64,000 bases of DNA, taken from NCBI RefSeq assembly GCF_000346465.2, contig NC_034010.1, positions 3,260,897-3,324,896 on the forward strand, written 5' to 3'. Positions 19,430-33,300 of the stretch are shown here, piece after piece. Within the stretch, counting starts at the first letter, position 1, and every line of letters starts with the position of its first letter. The notes under the pieces are model-generated. The model saw nothing but the letters and a program-made list of their open reading frames with translations, was not told the origin of the DNA and did no database searches. A program made the translations under genes and the position numbers. Origin of the DNA: Prunus persica. Lineage: Eukaryota > Streptophyta > Magnoliopsida > Rosales > Rosaceae.

Positions 19430-22400
19430 TCATTCCCCCATAAACTTCTGTTTCTTGGCTGTGTTCATGTATGGTCTAAAGACCCATTCAGTCTGGGCTT
19501 CATTCTGATCCACTGTTCCTAACTTAATCTACAACACCAAAGCAAAGAAAGTGTAAACAAGTATGAAATATTAACAGTCTACTCGTCATTGACACAAAAC
19601 ATATATCAAGTAATTAAACATAATTTTTTAACTGTTATCCAGAGAACATCAACCGCGTCCACCATGTGAATGCAATGAAGCGCAAGTGATATCACTGCAA
19701 GAAGCACAAATTTCTCAGAATGAAGATAAAGTGAAGGGCGAAGTACTGACCTTATAAAGCCTCAATTCAAACCGAGGACCAATCTCCTTCAGCTCAACGG
19801 ATTTAGGGCCTCCATGCTTCTCATAGGTATGATGCCTATATGTTCTTCAAATTGTTAATGGGAAATGAAAGCAACAGGATAAATCTCACTCTATAAGAAA
19901 TATAATTAATAAAATTGCTAGAGCAGCTAACTGAAGAAATGCTTAAATCCCCGATAGGAAAAAAGTGAAAAGAAAAAGAAAAACTGAAAAAAAAAGAAAG
20001 AGAAAAAGAGTACTAATTATTATTCAAGAACAGCCCTCTATGTACCAATACGTGAATATAATAGAACTTATCGCAAATGTGCTAGGAGAGCAGTAGAGCA
20101 CAACCATGTACAAAATCCAAACCAATCATCCATCTAAGGTTAGAATGCTCAGAACTTCAAAGGTCAAACTTTTTTTCTCCACTCATATAAGAGCAATGCC
20201 TATTGAAAACCAAAATTCCTACCCACCCACAAAAATTGAAAAAAACTGGTCACACAACTCAACCACCAATATTACCAAAGTACCTCTAATCGTAACCCTA
20301 ATTATTTATTTTTATTTTTTTATCAGTTCTAGATAATGGCTGCCACTGACATGGTCGGCAGCATCTCCAACATGGAGGCAGCCACTATGTCAGGAGCTCT
20401 GCAATGGGTCTTTTCTCACCATATTATAAAGCTGTCACTACACATAGAAAATTGAAAACTACCCGGAAGCCAAACTCTGTGGCTTGTTTGAGGTTGAGTT
20501 GGGAACCTTGTGACCTGAACTTGACTCAGGCAAAGTAAGTCCAACTCAAGCTGGACTCGGTTCAACTAGCTTCACAAGCTCAACTGAACCCAAGCTTTAT
20601 CTTGAACTCAAGCTCAATTTGAATCTTCTCAGGAATATAGTTTACAAAAATGAATCCCTACAATAAAAATCTTATGATAATACCATACATAACATCTCCA
20701 ACTTGTTTGTCAACATACATTAACTACATGAGCCTCAGTCCCAAATTTCTCACAAGCAAATCCCAGCACCAGAAAAGGCTGGATATGTGTAATGAGATGA
20801 ACAACGTGCAACTAAACGTAAATGGGAATGCATGACTATTATTATACACTGATCTGGTTTTGACTTTCAGAGTGGTAATGCCCCCTAGAAATTTGGTGCA
20901 AAAGACTCAAAGATGCAATAACTACAGCTAGATTAAAAAAAATGTATCCTCTTTGGAAGCACAAGCAAAGCCCATCAGCTGCCCATCAGCCACAATCTAA
21001 CAATAAACCTTATTTTTCTAAACACAAATGTCCACGGTAATGTAAGAGTTGGTCAATAAATAATAATAACAATAACATGCCCTTTCAAAGTTAACGAGTC
21101 TTTTAGCTTTCCTACAAGTCTTAGGAGTCAAAGCCTAAAAATATGGCTACAGATATGCGACAAACAACCAACCTGAAAGAAATGTAGTCAGACTGATTGG
21201 CAAAAGTGATTATGCGTTTCGTGTCCGGCTTTGACACTGGAAAGAGATGCTTTAAAATATTTGCTGTCCTCTCACCCAACTATTAACAATCAAGAAAAGA
21301 ATACTATATATAATAAAATACTGAATAAGCCAGTAATTAAGAAGGGAAACTCAAAAATATGGAGTGATAAACTTTTACATAAGATTAAGATGGGTAGCAG
21401 GAGTATAGGAATCAGAAAAAGTCCTCCATGATTTTCATAGATGGTAGGTAAGTCATAAATAACTGGAGCTGTTTATTTGGAAAATAGTTATAATCAATAA
21501 TCCTGATCTTTAAACCATTCTATCAACCATGTCTCAGGAGTCATATTTTTTATTAGATCAATTGGGTCTAATATATATTGGCATGATATACGGAGCAGTG
21601 TGAGCAAACAAGACGTTGAAATATTTAATTGAGATATGATACCTTAGTCCTGAAATTGTTGAGAATCAAATGTGGATAAACCTGAGGCATCGTTCCCACG
21701 GTTTTCTTATCTTTAATGTCATGTCTTGTAACCTACAAGTGAAATACTATTAGCTGAATGCCAGTCAAAGCATAGATCCAGTACCGGCATGACCAATTCA
21801 CAAAAGCAAGTCAGAAAAAAAAAAAAAAAAAAAAAAAAAGCAATCTTAAACTTAATTAGTTCATAATATATGGTTTAATTTCAATGTTCATCATGATTGG
21901 CATTCTACAATCATCACTATCAACTCTTCCTTCTATGTTTCTTTGCACAAGGAAGCTACCTGTTTTTTTTATTTTTTATTTTGTTTAAAACTATATCATG
22001 TTCTGTCATCAACCAGACTTTGTATAAGCATAATCTACCTTGAAAAGCACAAATTTGAAAACCGAAACTCATCACTTTCTCAAAATCTGTTTCCAGTAAC
22101 CAAAAAACCTCTGATTCCTGACAGCAATAAAACTAAACCCTTTCTGGCCCAATTTAAAACTTTAGACCCTGTGTGCCTCTCACTTTTTATAATTGTATGT
22201 CGTCCTCACTTTTTCCCAAGTTTTACTGCTGAAGATAGAAATTTGCTGTTGTCTGGATTTCTATTCTGCTGTTCTACATCAGTCAAAATACCAAGATACT
22301 TGTCCTACATTAATGTAAAGGTTATCATACTACTTACCACATTGAGTAGTTGAAAATAAGCTGTTGGACCAAAAGGAAGGTGGCTTATAATCAAGCCATC

Positions 22401-24035
22401 TGGTACACCACGATGCTCATGAACCAACACAACATCTGTAAAATCGTGTGCACGGCAAGTTTCAATGATTTCAGAAATAACCTGCAGGATTTGAAAGAAG
22501 AAAAAAAATTAATGTATGCTCTACTATGGAAAAGGAGCAAAGCTTCAGAGCCAGGCACGTATGTCCTTAAATTTGAAAGGTTGTCAACAGGTACCAACTC
22601 TTTCGATTAACACATTGCAAGAATAAGAAAAACACGACAATATCAAAAAGAACTATAGCAGTTACACCTCAAAAAGGAGATAAATCTCACCATATTCTGG
22701 AGTAAAGGGGTCAAACTAGAAATAAATTGTAGCACAACAAATGATAAACAATAGAAAACACACAAAAAATCACACACAATAATTAACATAGTGACTACAC
22801 AGAAAACATCTTCCAATAACTCAATATTGGGCAACGCATGGTTGGTTCATAAGAAGTGATCAAATATATATATATATATATATATATTCAAATAAGTTCA
22901 GAGCAGAGCTCCGTCTAATTTCTTGTGTCAGCAGTTAAATTTAAATGACAGAGCTTTTGATGAGTCAAGTATTCTTTGAGAGGGAAAAAATTATCTCTAT
23001 CTTTTATCCTCTTTCAGATTTTCTATTTTCCTTATCATTCAAAGGCTGTACTGCATATTTCTGGATTTAATTTGATCTCTTATATCTCAGATCTCCAGGT
23101 AAGAACACCAAAAACAAAACTTGGAAACAACCATGCAGTCCGAATGCATCATCAAGCAACTACAGATTTAAGTACAAGTTACAACCAAAAAGAGAGGAAA
23201 AAATTAAGCAGAAAAAGATAGGCAGAACGGTCCACCAACCTGGCCACCGCGATTCATTTGTTGTGCATTGAGAAAAACAAGTTTCAGTTCCTGCAACAAC
23301 AGTGTCATTGAACAATAATCAATAATCAATAATCAAAACCAGCCTTGCATGATACCCACCAAAATGAACCCAAGAACTGCAGCTAGAAGAATAAAATTAT
23401 ATGATGTGAAAAGAAAGAGGCTAGGCCAACCTTTGCAAATTGTATCAGTGAAGCACTCGGATCCCTGGAGGTAGTTAGCAAAATTTTGGGGTCTCTTTGT
23501 GTGTTTACGTACTCATCATCAATATGTGGCATTGGGACTAGGATTCAGAAATAAAAATCATGAAGAATCAACAGCATACTCAAATGAAAAAACAAAAATC
23601 ACATGTTCGAGCTTCAAATTACTGTACAGAATATGATAAATTACCAAATACACAAGAACTTCAACACTTCGATATATAAACATGAACTTTCACATATAAA
23701 TTATCATATATCAAAGAATTTCCATAGACCCATACCGGCAGTGTTTTCGTCCTCCAAATCGATATCTTGACGAAGGGCGGCTTCCTCATTCCGAAGCTCA
23801 GTGGGTATTGGTTTTCCCTCTGTAAAAAAACAAAATATCCCAAAATTGTTAGCAATTCACTGACCCCAACACAAAACTCCAACTTAGAAATGAAGAAAAC
23901 AAGTACAAAAGAGAGAGAACCTTCTAGAGCTTCTCTGATCTTGCGCTTCTTCTCATAGAGCAACCGTTGTTTGCCCTCTAAGTTCTTTCTGTACAAGTAC
24001 TCCCTCGTTAACCTCTTAGTTTTTTGGGGCAGCAT
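19430..24035 (-). CDS. IMP4: U3 small nucleolar ribonucleoprotein IMP4 (Brix domain)
   Basis: IMP4 binds U3 snoRNA with MPP10 and IMP3 in the nucleolus and is needed for early cleavages of pre-rRNA and 18S rRNA maturation. I infer nine exons: 24035-23921, 23819-23736, 23537-23431, 23290-23240, 22481-22338, 21732-21643, 21279-21173, 19835-19751 and 19522-19430. All borders are GT-AG, all phases agree, and the CDS is 876 bp, giving 291 aa, close to the usual length. The N-terminus has REYLYRKNLEGKQRLLYEKK. The Brix domain runs from about residue 70 with DPKILLTTSRDPSASLIQF, then FLNAQQMNRGGQ, VHEHRGVPDGLIISHLPFGP and TRHDIKDKKTVGTMP. It ends with the family's C-terminal GPRFELRLYK and EWVFRPYMNTAKK. 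Intron 7 (19836-21172) is the longest. No lesions were seen, so this is a functional housekeeping gene. Confidence 0.96.
21819..22890. repeat. Poly-A tract and (AT)n microsatellite in IMP4 introns
   Basis: An A-run of about 21 bases lies at 21819-21839, in the intron between exons 5 and 6. An AT microsatellite of about 12 units lies at 22864-22887, in the intron between exons 4 and 5. Both are likely to vary in length. Nothing else was seen in these introns. Confidence 0.8.
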
Positions 24036-25363
24036 ACTTGCTCTCTGTAACAGAACCTTATACGATGCCGTTTAGCAAGAGCAGCAGATTAGATGATGCG
24101 TAGTGAGATAGTCTCTTGCCTCTTCGTGTGAGCCTGTGACTGTGAGAAGGGAACCCACAAAGCAACGAGAGAGAACAAGAGGGAGAGAGAGTAGGGGTTT
24201 ACCGCTTGGGTAAACATGTAATTACACAAAAGAACTCACGTTTTTTTTTTTTTTTTGGGAGAAACGATAGGAAAGTAGTACGGTAACGGTAGAATGGATA
24301 CTTGCCTACTTTCCTTCCCTGTAAGGAGATATTCATTTTTCCTGCAAATTACAATTTGATATATTTGTAAAAGTAATTCATTAAGATCACAAAAAGAAAA
24401 AATTTCTGCATATATGTCACACTGCTATATGACGTAGCCGTATTACTGTAGAATTTTATTGATACAATTCTTTTAAAACGGAAATATCAACCATGTGGTC
24501 TATCCATATTCTAATACATGTACCAATTATATGACGTAGCCGTATTACCGTAATATTTTATAATTTTTTTTACGGGTAAAATGCATTTTGTTTTTGTTCT
24601 GTAAAAATATACAAAAGGCCAAGTGATCAGCTGCGAAATGCACTTATAAACTCGATTTTAATTTTGTTCACTGTGTTTTTTGTTTTTCATATTTTGATGA
24701 TTGTGTTTAATCTTGTAAGCAATTTAACAATAATTTTGAAAATTTTCTCTAATTCACTTCAAATCACAACTAAAAGGGTTTAAATTTGTAAATATTTTTC
24801 ACCAAATGTTCAAAATCATGTCTGTTGAATACGATTTTCTTAAATTTTCTTCTACCATTTGAGGTTCTTAAAACAAAAAACAAGACTTGTATACGTGCAT
24901 TTTCACTTCATTCATGTTATAACTTGGGGTATGGATGACTTGTTGAGATTTCAATAGCAGAGTTTAGCTTGGGGAAGAAAAGTCTCAGAGGGGAAGAGAG
25001 ACGTTGTGTGAGAGAGAGAGAGAGAGTTACTGGGCACCCATCATTGGAATGCACTCGCGCACACACTGATTTCATTCCAACGGAAATGCACCTTTTACAA
25101 GGAATGAAAACCAAATCTACTGAGCTGTACACTTGGCATAAAACTAGGACATATAAGTCCTACAATGTGTGATGGCATCTAAGCCTTGCACTTGTCCAGC
25201 TAAGGATTAAACCAGGAAATAATTTACATTTCAACATGGCTCATAGAAACAGGGTTCAATATAATGTGCAGAAGAGGAAAATGTACACCAATTAACAAGT
25301 ATTTGATGATTGTGTACAAGAAAAATCACATGCACAAAATTCCTTACATGGCATTATTTTGCC
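24036..25363. other. IMP4 promoter side and spacer to the ARM gene; no gene seen
   Basis: The IMP4 5' region carries (GA/TC)-rich sequence and, on the minus strand, TAAACCCCTA at about 24192. This is only a loose relative of the telo-box common in ribosome-biogenesis promoters. A T-run lies at 24241-24256. A tract at 24421-24440 repeats almost exactly at about 24529-24552 (TATGACGTAGCCGTATTACY). A (GA)n tract lies at 25011-25026. No coding frame is convincing. Confidence 0.55.
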
Positions 25364-28300
25364 TTAGAAGTAACTAGATTGAACTTGCAATAGTTCTAGT
25401 TGCGCCAGTAATTTCGCAGTCGTTGATTTCAAACTGGAGTCGCCCTTCTGGGCTAGATCAATGAGCACCACCTGAGCAGATTCTCCATAGTTTACTCTGT
25501 GTTCCTCAGCTCCAAATATCTTCTCCAATATCCACAGTGCTTTCTTTTGAGCCTTGATGCTCCCTGATTCTATAACCTTTATGATGGCTGGAATTCCTGA
25601 CATTTTGGCTATGCAATTGCTTCCGTTTTCCCACATTTCATCGCCCAAGAGTGTCGCAAGGGCGCTTAGCGCAGCTTCATCTGCTTCCCTCTCCTTACCT
25701 TCCAGTATTTGGATTATTGGAGACACAGCACCTGCCTTAACCAAACAAAATGTGCTTTTCACAAAGCAGTAGCCATTATGAACTTCACAAAAACCATCTG
25801 CAGAAGGAGGAACACATGACCACCTTGATTTCCTTGACTTACTTAGAGATGACGAATTCTGTGATAATTGAGCTAGCGAAGTTGCAGCCCTGCATTTAGT
25901 AACCGGTGATCCACTCGAGAGTAACTTAACAAGCAAAGGAATTACCCCTTGTTCTGCTGAATAAAGCTGTAATTTCTTATCAGAAGGATTCGTGAACCGA
26001 ATCAACAGGCCTGTAACGCTTTCTTCTAACCAGCATGTCGTCTCTTTTGAAACTTCAGATCTTGAAGTCAAAATGGATACCATAATGGGCACCAAATTTG
26101 CTTTCTTTAACATATCTGTGAGTTTTTTGTCACTAATGGGAAGATGGCCAAGTATGCCAACTGCAGCAGCTTTCTCGCTGTCAAATGTTGATGATGAAAT
26201 AATATTGATGATTGTTTTGATATAGGTTTCTCCTAGTTGTTCTGTCAACTCTTCAGGCAAATCTTTAGAGAGAGTGTAAAGCAGATTCAAGGCACCGCTC
26301 CTGATTTTAATGTTAGTTTCCATCAGGAACGGCAGGAGAAGCTGAATTGCACCATGTTCTTTCATCTTTCTTCTAACTTTGCCTGCTCTGGAATGGGAGG
26401 CAATACTATTAAGTGCTTGTAATAGGTGATTTTGAATTACTGGACTTGTGAGATTTAAAAGTGAGAGCATCTGCTGAGCCACATCTGAGTTAACAAGAAT
26501 AGATTCGGATTCAGCGATCTTTGCAAGAATCACTGATGCAGGCTCGCGAAGAGTCATAAGCACTGATGTCACAGAGAAGAGGAGCTGAAGCAGAGATGCT
26601 ACGATGCCCGAACTGATCAACCGGTGGACATTTTCTGTCAGGTTTGACAGATTTTGCAAGGCACTTAAAGCAGATAACTTGGCTTCGAGCTTCCCTATGC
26701 TAAACATTCTGACAAGGGGTTCGATTGCACCATCTTCTCCAAGGGAAGCTCTACTTTGATCTGTGAGCTCCATCCTTGAGAGTGCTGTTGCCATCAGAAT
26801 CTTACTCATGTCAGAACCTGCAAACACATAGAATGCATAGTTTATTAAGTACCCTGGAATTTTCAGGACCGAGGGAGGTTGAAACCTTACCAAAACGAAA
26901 AGGGAGGTTAAAAGATCATGTTCTATGTATCATTGACAAAATAAAGTTGGTCTATATGCAGATACTTACTGACGTGCTAAATGGCTCAGCAGTATGATAT
27001 CCACAGAATCGAAGGACAGTGTATCTTACTGAATTTTTCAGTTCAGCTTTAACTATGTTGTTAAGACCACAAACTTAAGGTCAAATTCAAGTTAAATGTG
27101 AATTAGGGATCATCATTTTGCTATATGAACCACAGATAACATATCAGTCATTTCCATCTATATGGAAGTTTTGTAAGTTTTATATTGATAATTAACTGCG
27201 GTTAGATAAATTCATGCTATTAAATAATTCTAGAAAGCTCATGATCCAATGTGAAGTTAATATTATGAACATGAAAACCGCATAATCATCAAAGCGAAAA
27301 GAGTTGCAAAAGTGAGAGGAAGCTTTTTGATCACCTTCGTTCAGGTACTGCACTAGTGGCTTAAAGTAACCAGCCTCTGCCATATGAAGCGCATTTTGAG
27401 TGCTGTTAGACAATGCATTCAACAACTTCCCTGCGTGACGTGAAGCAACAAGGTCATCCCCATTTAGCAAGGCAACCAACATAACTATACACCCTTGAAT
27501 CCGCCCAAGCCGCCGCCTGACTGACTGAATATCTGAGAGATCCAGCAACAGCCCCACAGCTTCTTTTCTTTCTTCTTCATCCCGTACCAAAGATTTCACA
27601 ACCGCAGACAAAAACCCAACATCTGCCATCTTCTCCTGCACACTATTTTACATTGTGAGATAACCAATTACCATGAAAATCCCAAATTCTAAATTCAAGA
27701 TTGATATGAAGAAGAAGAACAAATTACCTTGTTATCAGCATTATCAGAAGCAAGCCTTCTCAATAATTGAACTATACATAGCCGGTTTTCTGAATTACTT
27801 GAACTTAACCGATTAAACAGAATCGGAATAACACCTTCATCAGTAATCCATTCACTGCTAACCCTTTTGTCTCCAATCAACTCATTCAATTCCAAAAGAG
27901 CAAATTTGAGCTGTTCATCATCACCACACTTTATTTGCAAAGAAACTTCATCAATACCAAAACAAACCCTCTTCTCCTCTTGGATTTCCTCTTCCACTTC
28001 AATCTCACTAACAACCCAAGAATCAAAACTAGTACTTGCAAATGAGCTCATATCAAACCTGGTGTTCATCAAATCTTTGTGTAACATTCCAATCTTGTCC
28101 TTCAAATCTGTGGACACTTCTAGACTGGCCAAGAGCACTAGGCCCAATGACCTCCCAAGATCGTGAACCACATCCTCCACTTGTTTGATAAATGATTTTG
28201 TCTCTTGGGTTTTGAGTAAAGCCTTGGCTCGCTTAAGCTCTGACCCAAGAGACTCCACAGCCTTTCTCACTGGTGGGTGGTCCTTAAACTTAATGATGTT

Positions 28301-28459
28301 GTCCATTAAACCATCAAGAATTGGAACTAATTTCTCAACCAATATTTCAAATTCAGCCAGGATTTCTCTTTGGGTTTCTGAGTATTGAGCCAAACAACTG
28401 ACCTCAGTGACCAATTCTTTTATCTCTATCAAAAGCTCTGAAAAGCTTCTCTTCTCCAT
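25364..28459 (-). CDS. ARM-repeat protein related to U-box proteins PUB43/PUB44, without a U-box
   Basis: I infer three exons, 28459-27728, 27635-27335 and 26817-25364, with consistent phases and an 828-aa product. The N-terminal ~240 residues are helical (start MEKRSFSELLIEIKELVTEV), like the N-terminal region of plant U-box ARM proteins. From about residue 200 to the end there are ARM-type helical repeats, for example GAIEPLVRMFSIGKLEAKL and SALSALQNLSNLTENV, LLVKLLSSGSPVTKCRAAT, GIPAIIKVIESGSIKAQKKA. A Cys-containing insert (SRWSCVPPSADGFCEVHNGY) precedes the last repeats, as in the SAUL1/PUB43 group. I found no U-box in any frame between the two parts. It is therefore probably not an E3 ligase itself, but a partner or decoy of that group, which acts in senescence and immune signalling. 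That role is inferred from the family. Confidence 0.88.
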
Positions 28460-28476
28460 AGTTGTCTTTGCTCTCT

Positions 28477-28608
28477 CTGTAAAGAAACAGAGCAGATTAA
28501 GAAAGATGTATGTCAGAAAGAGAGATGTATCTATATATATATATATATATATAAGAGAACAAAGGAGAAAGTACAAGGAAAAGAATAAGAAATTAAAGTA
28601 TTGGTAAC
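28477..28608 (-). promoter_or_regulatory. Probable 5'-UTR intron of the ARM-repeat gene
   Basis: On the minus strand, CCCAACAG|GTTACC at 28609/28608 looks like a donor and TTTACAG at 28477 like an acceptor, 17 bases before the start codon. The intron would contain an (AT)n tract at about 28533-28553. The 5' leader would then extend to beyond 28700. Confidence 0.55.
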
Positions 28609-28759
28609 CTGTTGGGCAAAAATCAAAGTTATCGATCCACTTGTGGGTTCTGAAAACGTGATGATCAAAAAGCCAAAGCAAAAAAATAATTTAAAAGAAA
28701 ACCAAAACTGCTGTTTCTTCTATATTCTTTGGCCGTCTTGAAGAGAAAATTGGTGAGTG

Positions 28760-30085
28760 AAAGAAGGGTTGGAAGTTTGCAGTTTGGAATGTTGTGAAGA
28801 GGTATCAAAGGGGTCTTTGTCAAACTGCTCTGACTCGGTTTGCTATTGATTATTATAATAATTATAATATCTTCCTCTTGTTCTGGTTCTTCGTCTTCCA
28901 TTGAAACAAAAATGAAAGTCAGGAGAACCAGTCAAACACTAGCAATAAATTATCAGCCTGTTGTTTGTTCTTTACTCTCTTTCTTTCTTTCCCATTTGCT
29001 TGTTTTCTTAGTTTTGTTGACTTTTTTTTATGTTTTCAAACTGCCGGAGCTTTATATTTTAAGTGGCTTTGAACAGAATTTTGGCTTCCTTGGTCAACTG
29101 CCGCATGTGTGGGTGTGGCTGCGTTGGTTCCAAATATCTTGTTGGTAAAAAAAATAAAAAAATCTGGAGGGGATTTGAGAGTTAACTTTTGAGTTTGGAC
29201 AAATTGGTTTGATTGTCCAAGTTTCTAGAAAGTGTGTACTTAGGAAAACTCACTGCATTTTCTATGCTATTGTGATTTGCGTGCTTATTTTTCAAAGTTT
29301 TGAAGAATTTTAAATTGCCTGCATAGCATTCACAATAGGTCACTCGTGAATATGATCACCCCTTGACCCAAAAAATGTATGATAACCCCAACTGAGATTT
29401 TTTGGCATTTTATATATATATATAAAGCAAGGGAATTCAAAGTTGTGACCTTTGTGGAAAGAAATATGATTCAAACTAATAGCTGTGTGAGATTCAAATA
29501 TCACAAAAACTAATAGCGGTTCGAACGTGAGACCACTATAGTCTGCAAGTTAAGACCACCGAGCGAGACTCTTGGATATTTTTTATGAGTTGAAAATGTA
29601 TCTTGTGTTCAAAATTACATCATTAGAGAGGTTTTTATTTAATTATTTATGAAATATAAAATCTTAATATCAAAAGGGTTAACCCTAGTCCTTCAAATAA
29701 GTTTAGTATCAAGCATGTAAAGCATTGGTACAGTGTAAGCACCAAAGTTCTGGGGACCATGAAGTCACTTCTGAGTTTTGACAAATTGCTTTGGTTGCCC
29801 AGATTCTGGAAGTAGTACTTTTAAGGAGCACTCAACGTTTTCCATACTATATGTTTAAGTTGTTTACAGATATAGCGTTCATATGCATCACTTGTGAATA
29901 TTATTATCCAAGCTTGTATCCTCTTTAGGTATGTTTTGTATGCTGTCCTTGTGTTATAACCACAAAAGTAAGTTATTTCTCATTGCTTTTAGTTATCTTT
30001 TAATATAATCTCTAAAACCAAATTCTGTAATTCTAAACCTTAAAATGGCATTGTTTTTGTTTGTTGGAAAAAAAGAAAGATATAA
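28760..30085. other. Intergenic; no gene seen
   Basis: The promoter of the ARM-repeat gene lies at the left. Further right is AT-rich DNA with a (TA)n tract at about 29411-29424. A stretch at 29500-29570 contains a tRNA-like B-box (CACGTTCGAACCGC on the minus strand), perhaps a SINE relic. Small ORFs here show no family. Confidence 0.45.
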
Positions 30086-30090
30086 TAATT

Positions 30091-30324
30091 TGCTAAAATA
30101 TGAAAACTATGAGAGAATATTTGTTTGTGGGAATTTTCTGTGTATTCTTCTCCTTGTAGGAGGTCATATTTATAATACAACAAAACCTGAATGGGTAAGT
30201 AAATAATAAATTCCTAAATCTATTTACAGTAGGAAATCAGGAATTAAAGTAAATCAATTACAATTATAATAGGAATTCTTAGTGTGTAAGGAAAGTAAGT
30301 CAATATCCACAAGTCACGCCAACA
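30091..30324 (-). repeat. 3' LTR of the young copia element
   Basis: The 234-bp LTR runs TGCTAAAATATG...ACGCCAACA on the plus strand. A TATA-like ATTATAAATATG is on the minus strand. It is identical to the copy at 35008-35241. Confidence 0.97.
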
Positions 30325-33300
30325 CTCCCCCTCACGTTGGTGCATAGATGCGCCAATGCCCAACTGATCCAGTGAATTGTGGAATGCTTTACTGGAAATT
30401 GCCTTTGTCAAAATATCCGCCAATTGATCCTCGGATTTCACAAAAGGAAACTGAAACACTTTAGCCTCAAGCTTCTGTTTGATGAAGTGTCGATCCACCT
30501 CAACATGTTTAGTACGATCATGTTGAACCGGATTTTGTGCAATGGCTATAGCAGCCTTGTTGTCACAAAAGAGATTCATTGTGGATGTAGGTTTATACCC
30601 AAGTTCAGTAAGCAGCTTTCTTAACCAAAGAAGTTCACAAATCCCTTTAGTCATGCCTCTGAACTCGGCTTCTGCACTGGATAAAGCTACTACATTCTGT
30701 TTCTTACTCCTCCATGTCACCAAATTACCTCCCACGAATGTGAAGTAACCCGATGTGGATTTTCTATCTGTTACATTACCTGCCCAATCTGCATCTGAAT
30801 AACCATCAATATTTAGATGACCATGCTTTGAGAACATAAGTCCTTTTCCAGGTGCAGACTTCAAATATCTAAGTATCCGAAGAACTGCATTCATGTGGTC
30901 TTCACTTGGAGAGTGCATAAATTGACTGACAACACTCACTGCATAAGCAATGTCTGGTCGAGTATGTGACAAATAGATCAATCTTCCCACTAACCTTTGG
31001 TATCTTTCTTTGTTAGTTGGAACTTGATCCGGATATTCTCCAAGATGATGATTCTGAACAATAGGAGTGTCCGCAGGTTTGCAATCTAGCATTCCTATGT
31101 CCGTCAACAAGTCCAAGACATATTTCCTTTGAGAGAGAAATATGCCTTGCTGCGATCGAGCCACCTCAATTCCCAAGAAATACTTGAGTCCACCTAGATC
31201 CTTCATCTCAAACTCAGTAGCCAAATAGTCTTGTAGCTGTGATATTTCCTGTTTATCATTCCCAGTAATAATCATATCATCAACATAGATTATTAATGTT
31301 GTTACCTTCCCTTTTCGATGTTTCAAGAACAGAGTATGATCTGAGTTGCACTGTTTAAAACCATTGTTCTTCATTGCCATGGTGAACCGTCCAAACCATG
31401 CACGTGGTGACTGTTTCAATCCATACAATGCTTTTCGTAACCTGCAAACTGTTCCACTCTAAGTAGTATTATATCCAGGAGGAATGTCCATGTACACCTC
31501 CTCCGTGAGTTCGCCATGTAGAAAAGCATTCTTTACATCAAACTGGTGTAGTGGCCAATCCAAATTAGCTGCAAGGGACAATAAGACTCTGACGGTGTTT
31601 AACTTTGCAACTGGTGCAAAAGTTTCTTCATAGTCTATACCATAGGTCTGTGTGTACCCTTTTGCCACAAGTCTTGCCTTGTATCGCTCGATGAACACCC
31701 ATCTACATCCGATAGTCTTTTTTCCTCGTGGTATAGTCTCCACTGTCCAAGTCTGATTTTTCTCAAGAGCTTTCATCTCCTCTTTTATAGCTTGGACCCA
31801 CTTAGGATCTTTCAATGCTTCAGAGACCTTGGTTGGAATATGGATAGCAGACAACTGATGCACAAAAGCCTTAAGTGGTTCAGACAGCTTCTCAGTGGAT
31901 ACATGATTTGCAATTGGATACTTGGATGTCTTGCCAATATCAGGTGAATAACGGTTTGGTGGCTTCCCACGATTTTGCCTGAAAGGTAATTGATATCCAA
32001 TAGTTTTATCCTCTAAATGCACAAGTCTAGTAGGAGTATTTACCTCAAAGATATTCTCAGGAGATTGGTTCGTTGGTACTGTTGAATGAGAGGGGGGGTC
32101 TTCATCTTGTTGTTCTGAGTTATCTGTAAGAGTATGACTCGCATCAAAAACATCTTCGCAAGGGTCAGGCGATCGATCTTTGTTTGGCAGAGAGCATTCG
32201 CACGTGCCAAACTCGGGACGATCGATTGTTATTGTTTCTTGGCCGAGAGCAATCTTCGTGCATAGATGAATATTCTCATGTTCCAAGCTGCTCCAATTGA
32301 GCTCTTCACTCGGTATCTCCCCCTGAAGAGTAGAATTGGATACTGGGTCATAGAAGAACATATCTGATTCTAGAAAGGTGACATCCAAAGTGACATAGGT
32401 TCGCGGGGTAGGAGGGTGATAACATCGGTAGCCTTTCTGATGAGTGGCATAACCCAAAAAAACACAACGAAGCGCACATGGATCAAGTTTGCTTCGTTGA
32501 TTTTTGTGGAGATGAACGAAAGCCACACAGCCAAAAATGCGAGGGGTAAGCACCAAAACAGAGGGCAGAGGCCCGTGTTGCGCGAGCACTTGTAATGGAG
32601 TTTTGAAGTTCAAGACCCCAGATGGCATGTGGTTGATAAGGTGGACAGCAGTGACAACAGCATCATCCCAGTGATGACGAGGAACATGGCTACCAATGAG
32701 AAGAGCACGGGCTGTTTCAAGGAGATGACGATTCTTCCGTTCGGCAACACCATTTTGTTGTGGTGTCTGGGGGCAAGTTGTCTCATGAATAATGCCATGT
32801 GTCTGGAAGTAAGTCTGAAAATCATGATTAACAAATTCTCCACCGTTGTCAGAGCGAAGAATCTGAATTCGAGCATTGAACTGTGTTTCCATCTGTTTGT
32901 AAAAAGATTGGAACACGGAAAATACTTCATTCTTATTTTTCATCAAATAAAGCCATGTCATCCGTGTACAATCATCTATGAATGTGACAAACCAACGAAT
33001 ACCGGAATGAGTAGAAATAGGTGAGGGTCCCCAAACATCAGAATGAATTAAAGCAAAAGGAATAGTACTTTTATTCATACTTAAAGGATAGGATGCTCTA
33101 TGACTCTTGGCTAGAATGCAAGTGTCACATTTAAAATCTGAGTCCTTAAATACAGAAAACAATTCAGGCAATAAGTGTCTCATATAACCAAAAGATGGAT
33201 GCCCCAAACGTCGATGCCAGAGCCAAATTTGTCGGTGCTTGTCATCAGACGGATGCGTCACACTATTGGCACGTCCCATACTGAAGTCATCCACATAGTA

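Noticed and set aside
20460..20640. Stretch rich in CTCAAGCTC / GAGTT words in an IMP4 intron, considered as a transposon
   Set aside because: No terminal repeats or target duplication could be defined, so it was left as low-complexity intron DNA.
30244..31428. A separate 394-aa reverse transcriptase gene
   Set aside because: It is in the same frame as the upstream gag-pol ORF, separated by a single TAG, and is part of one element.
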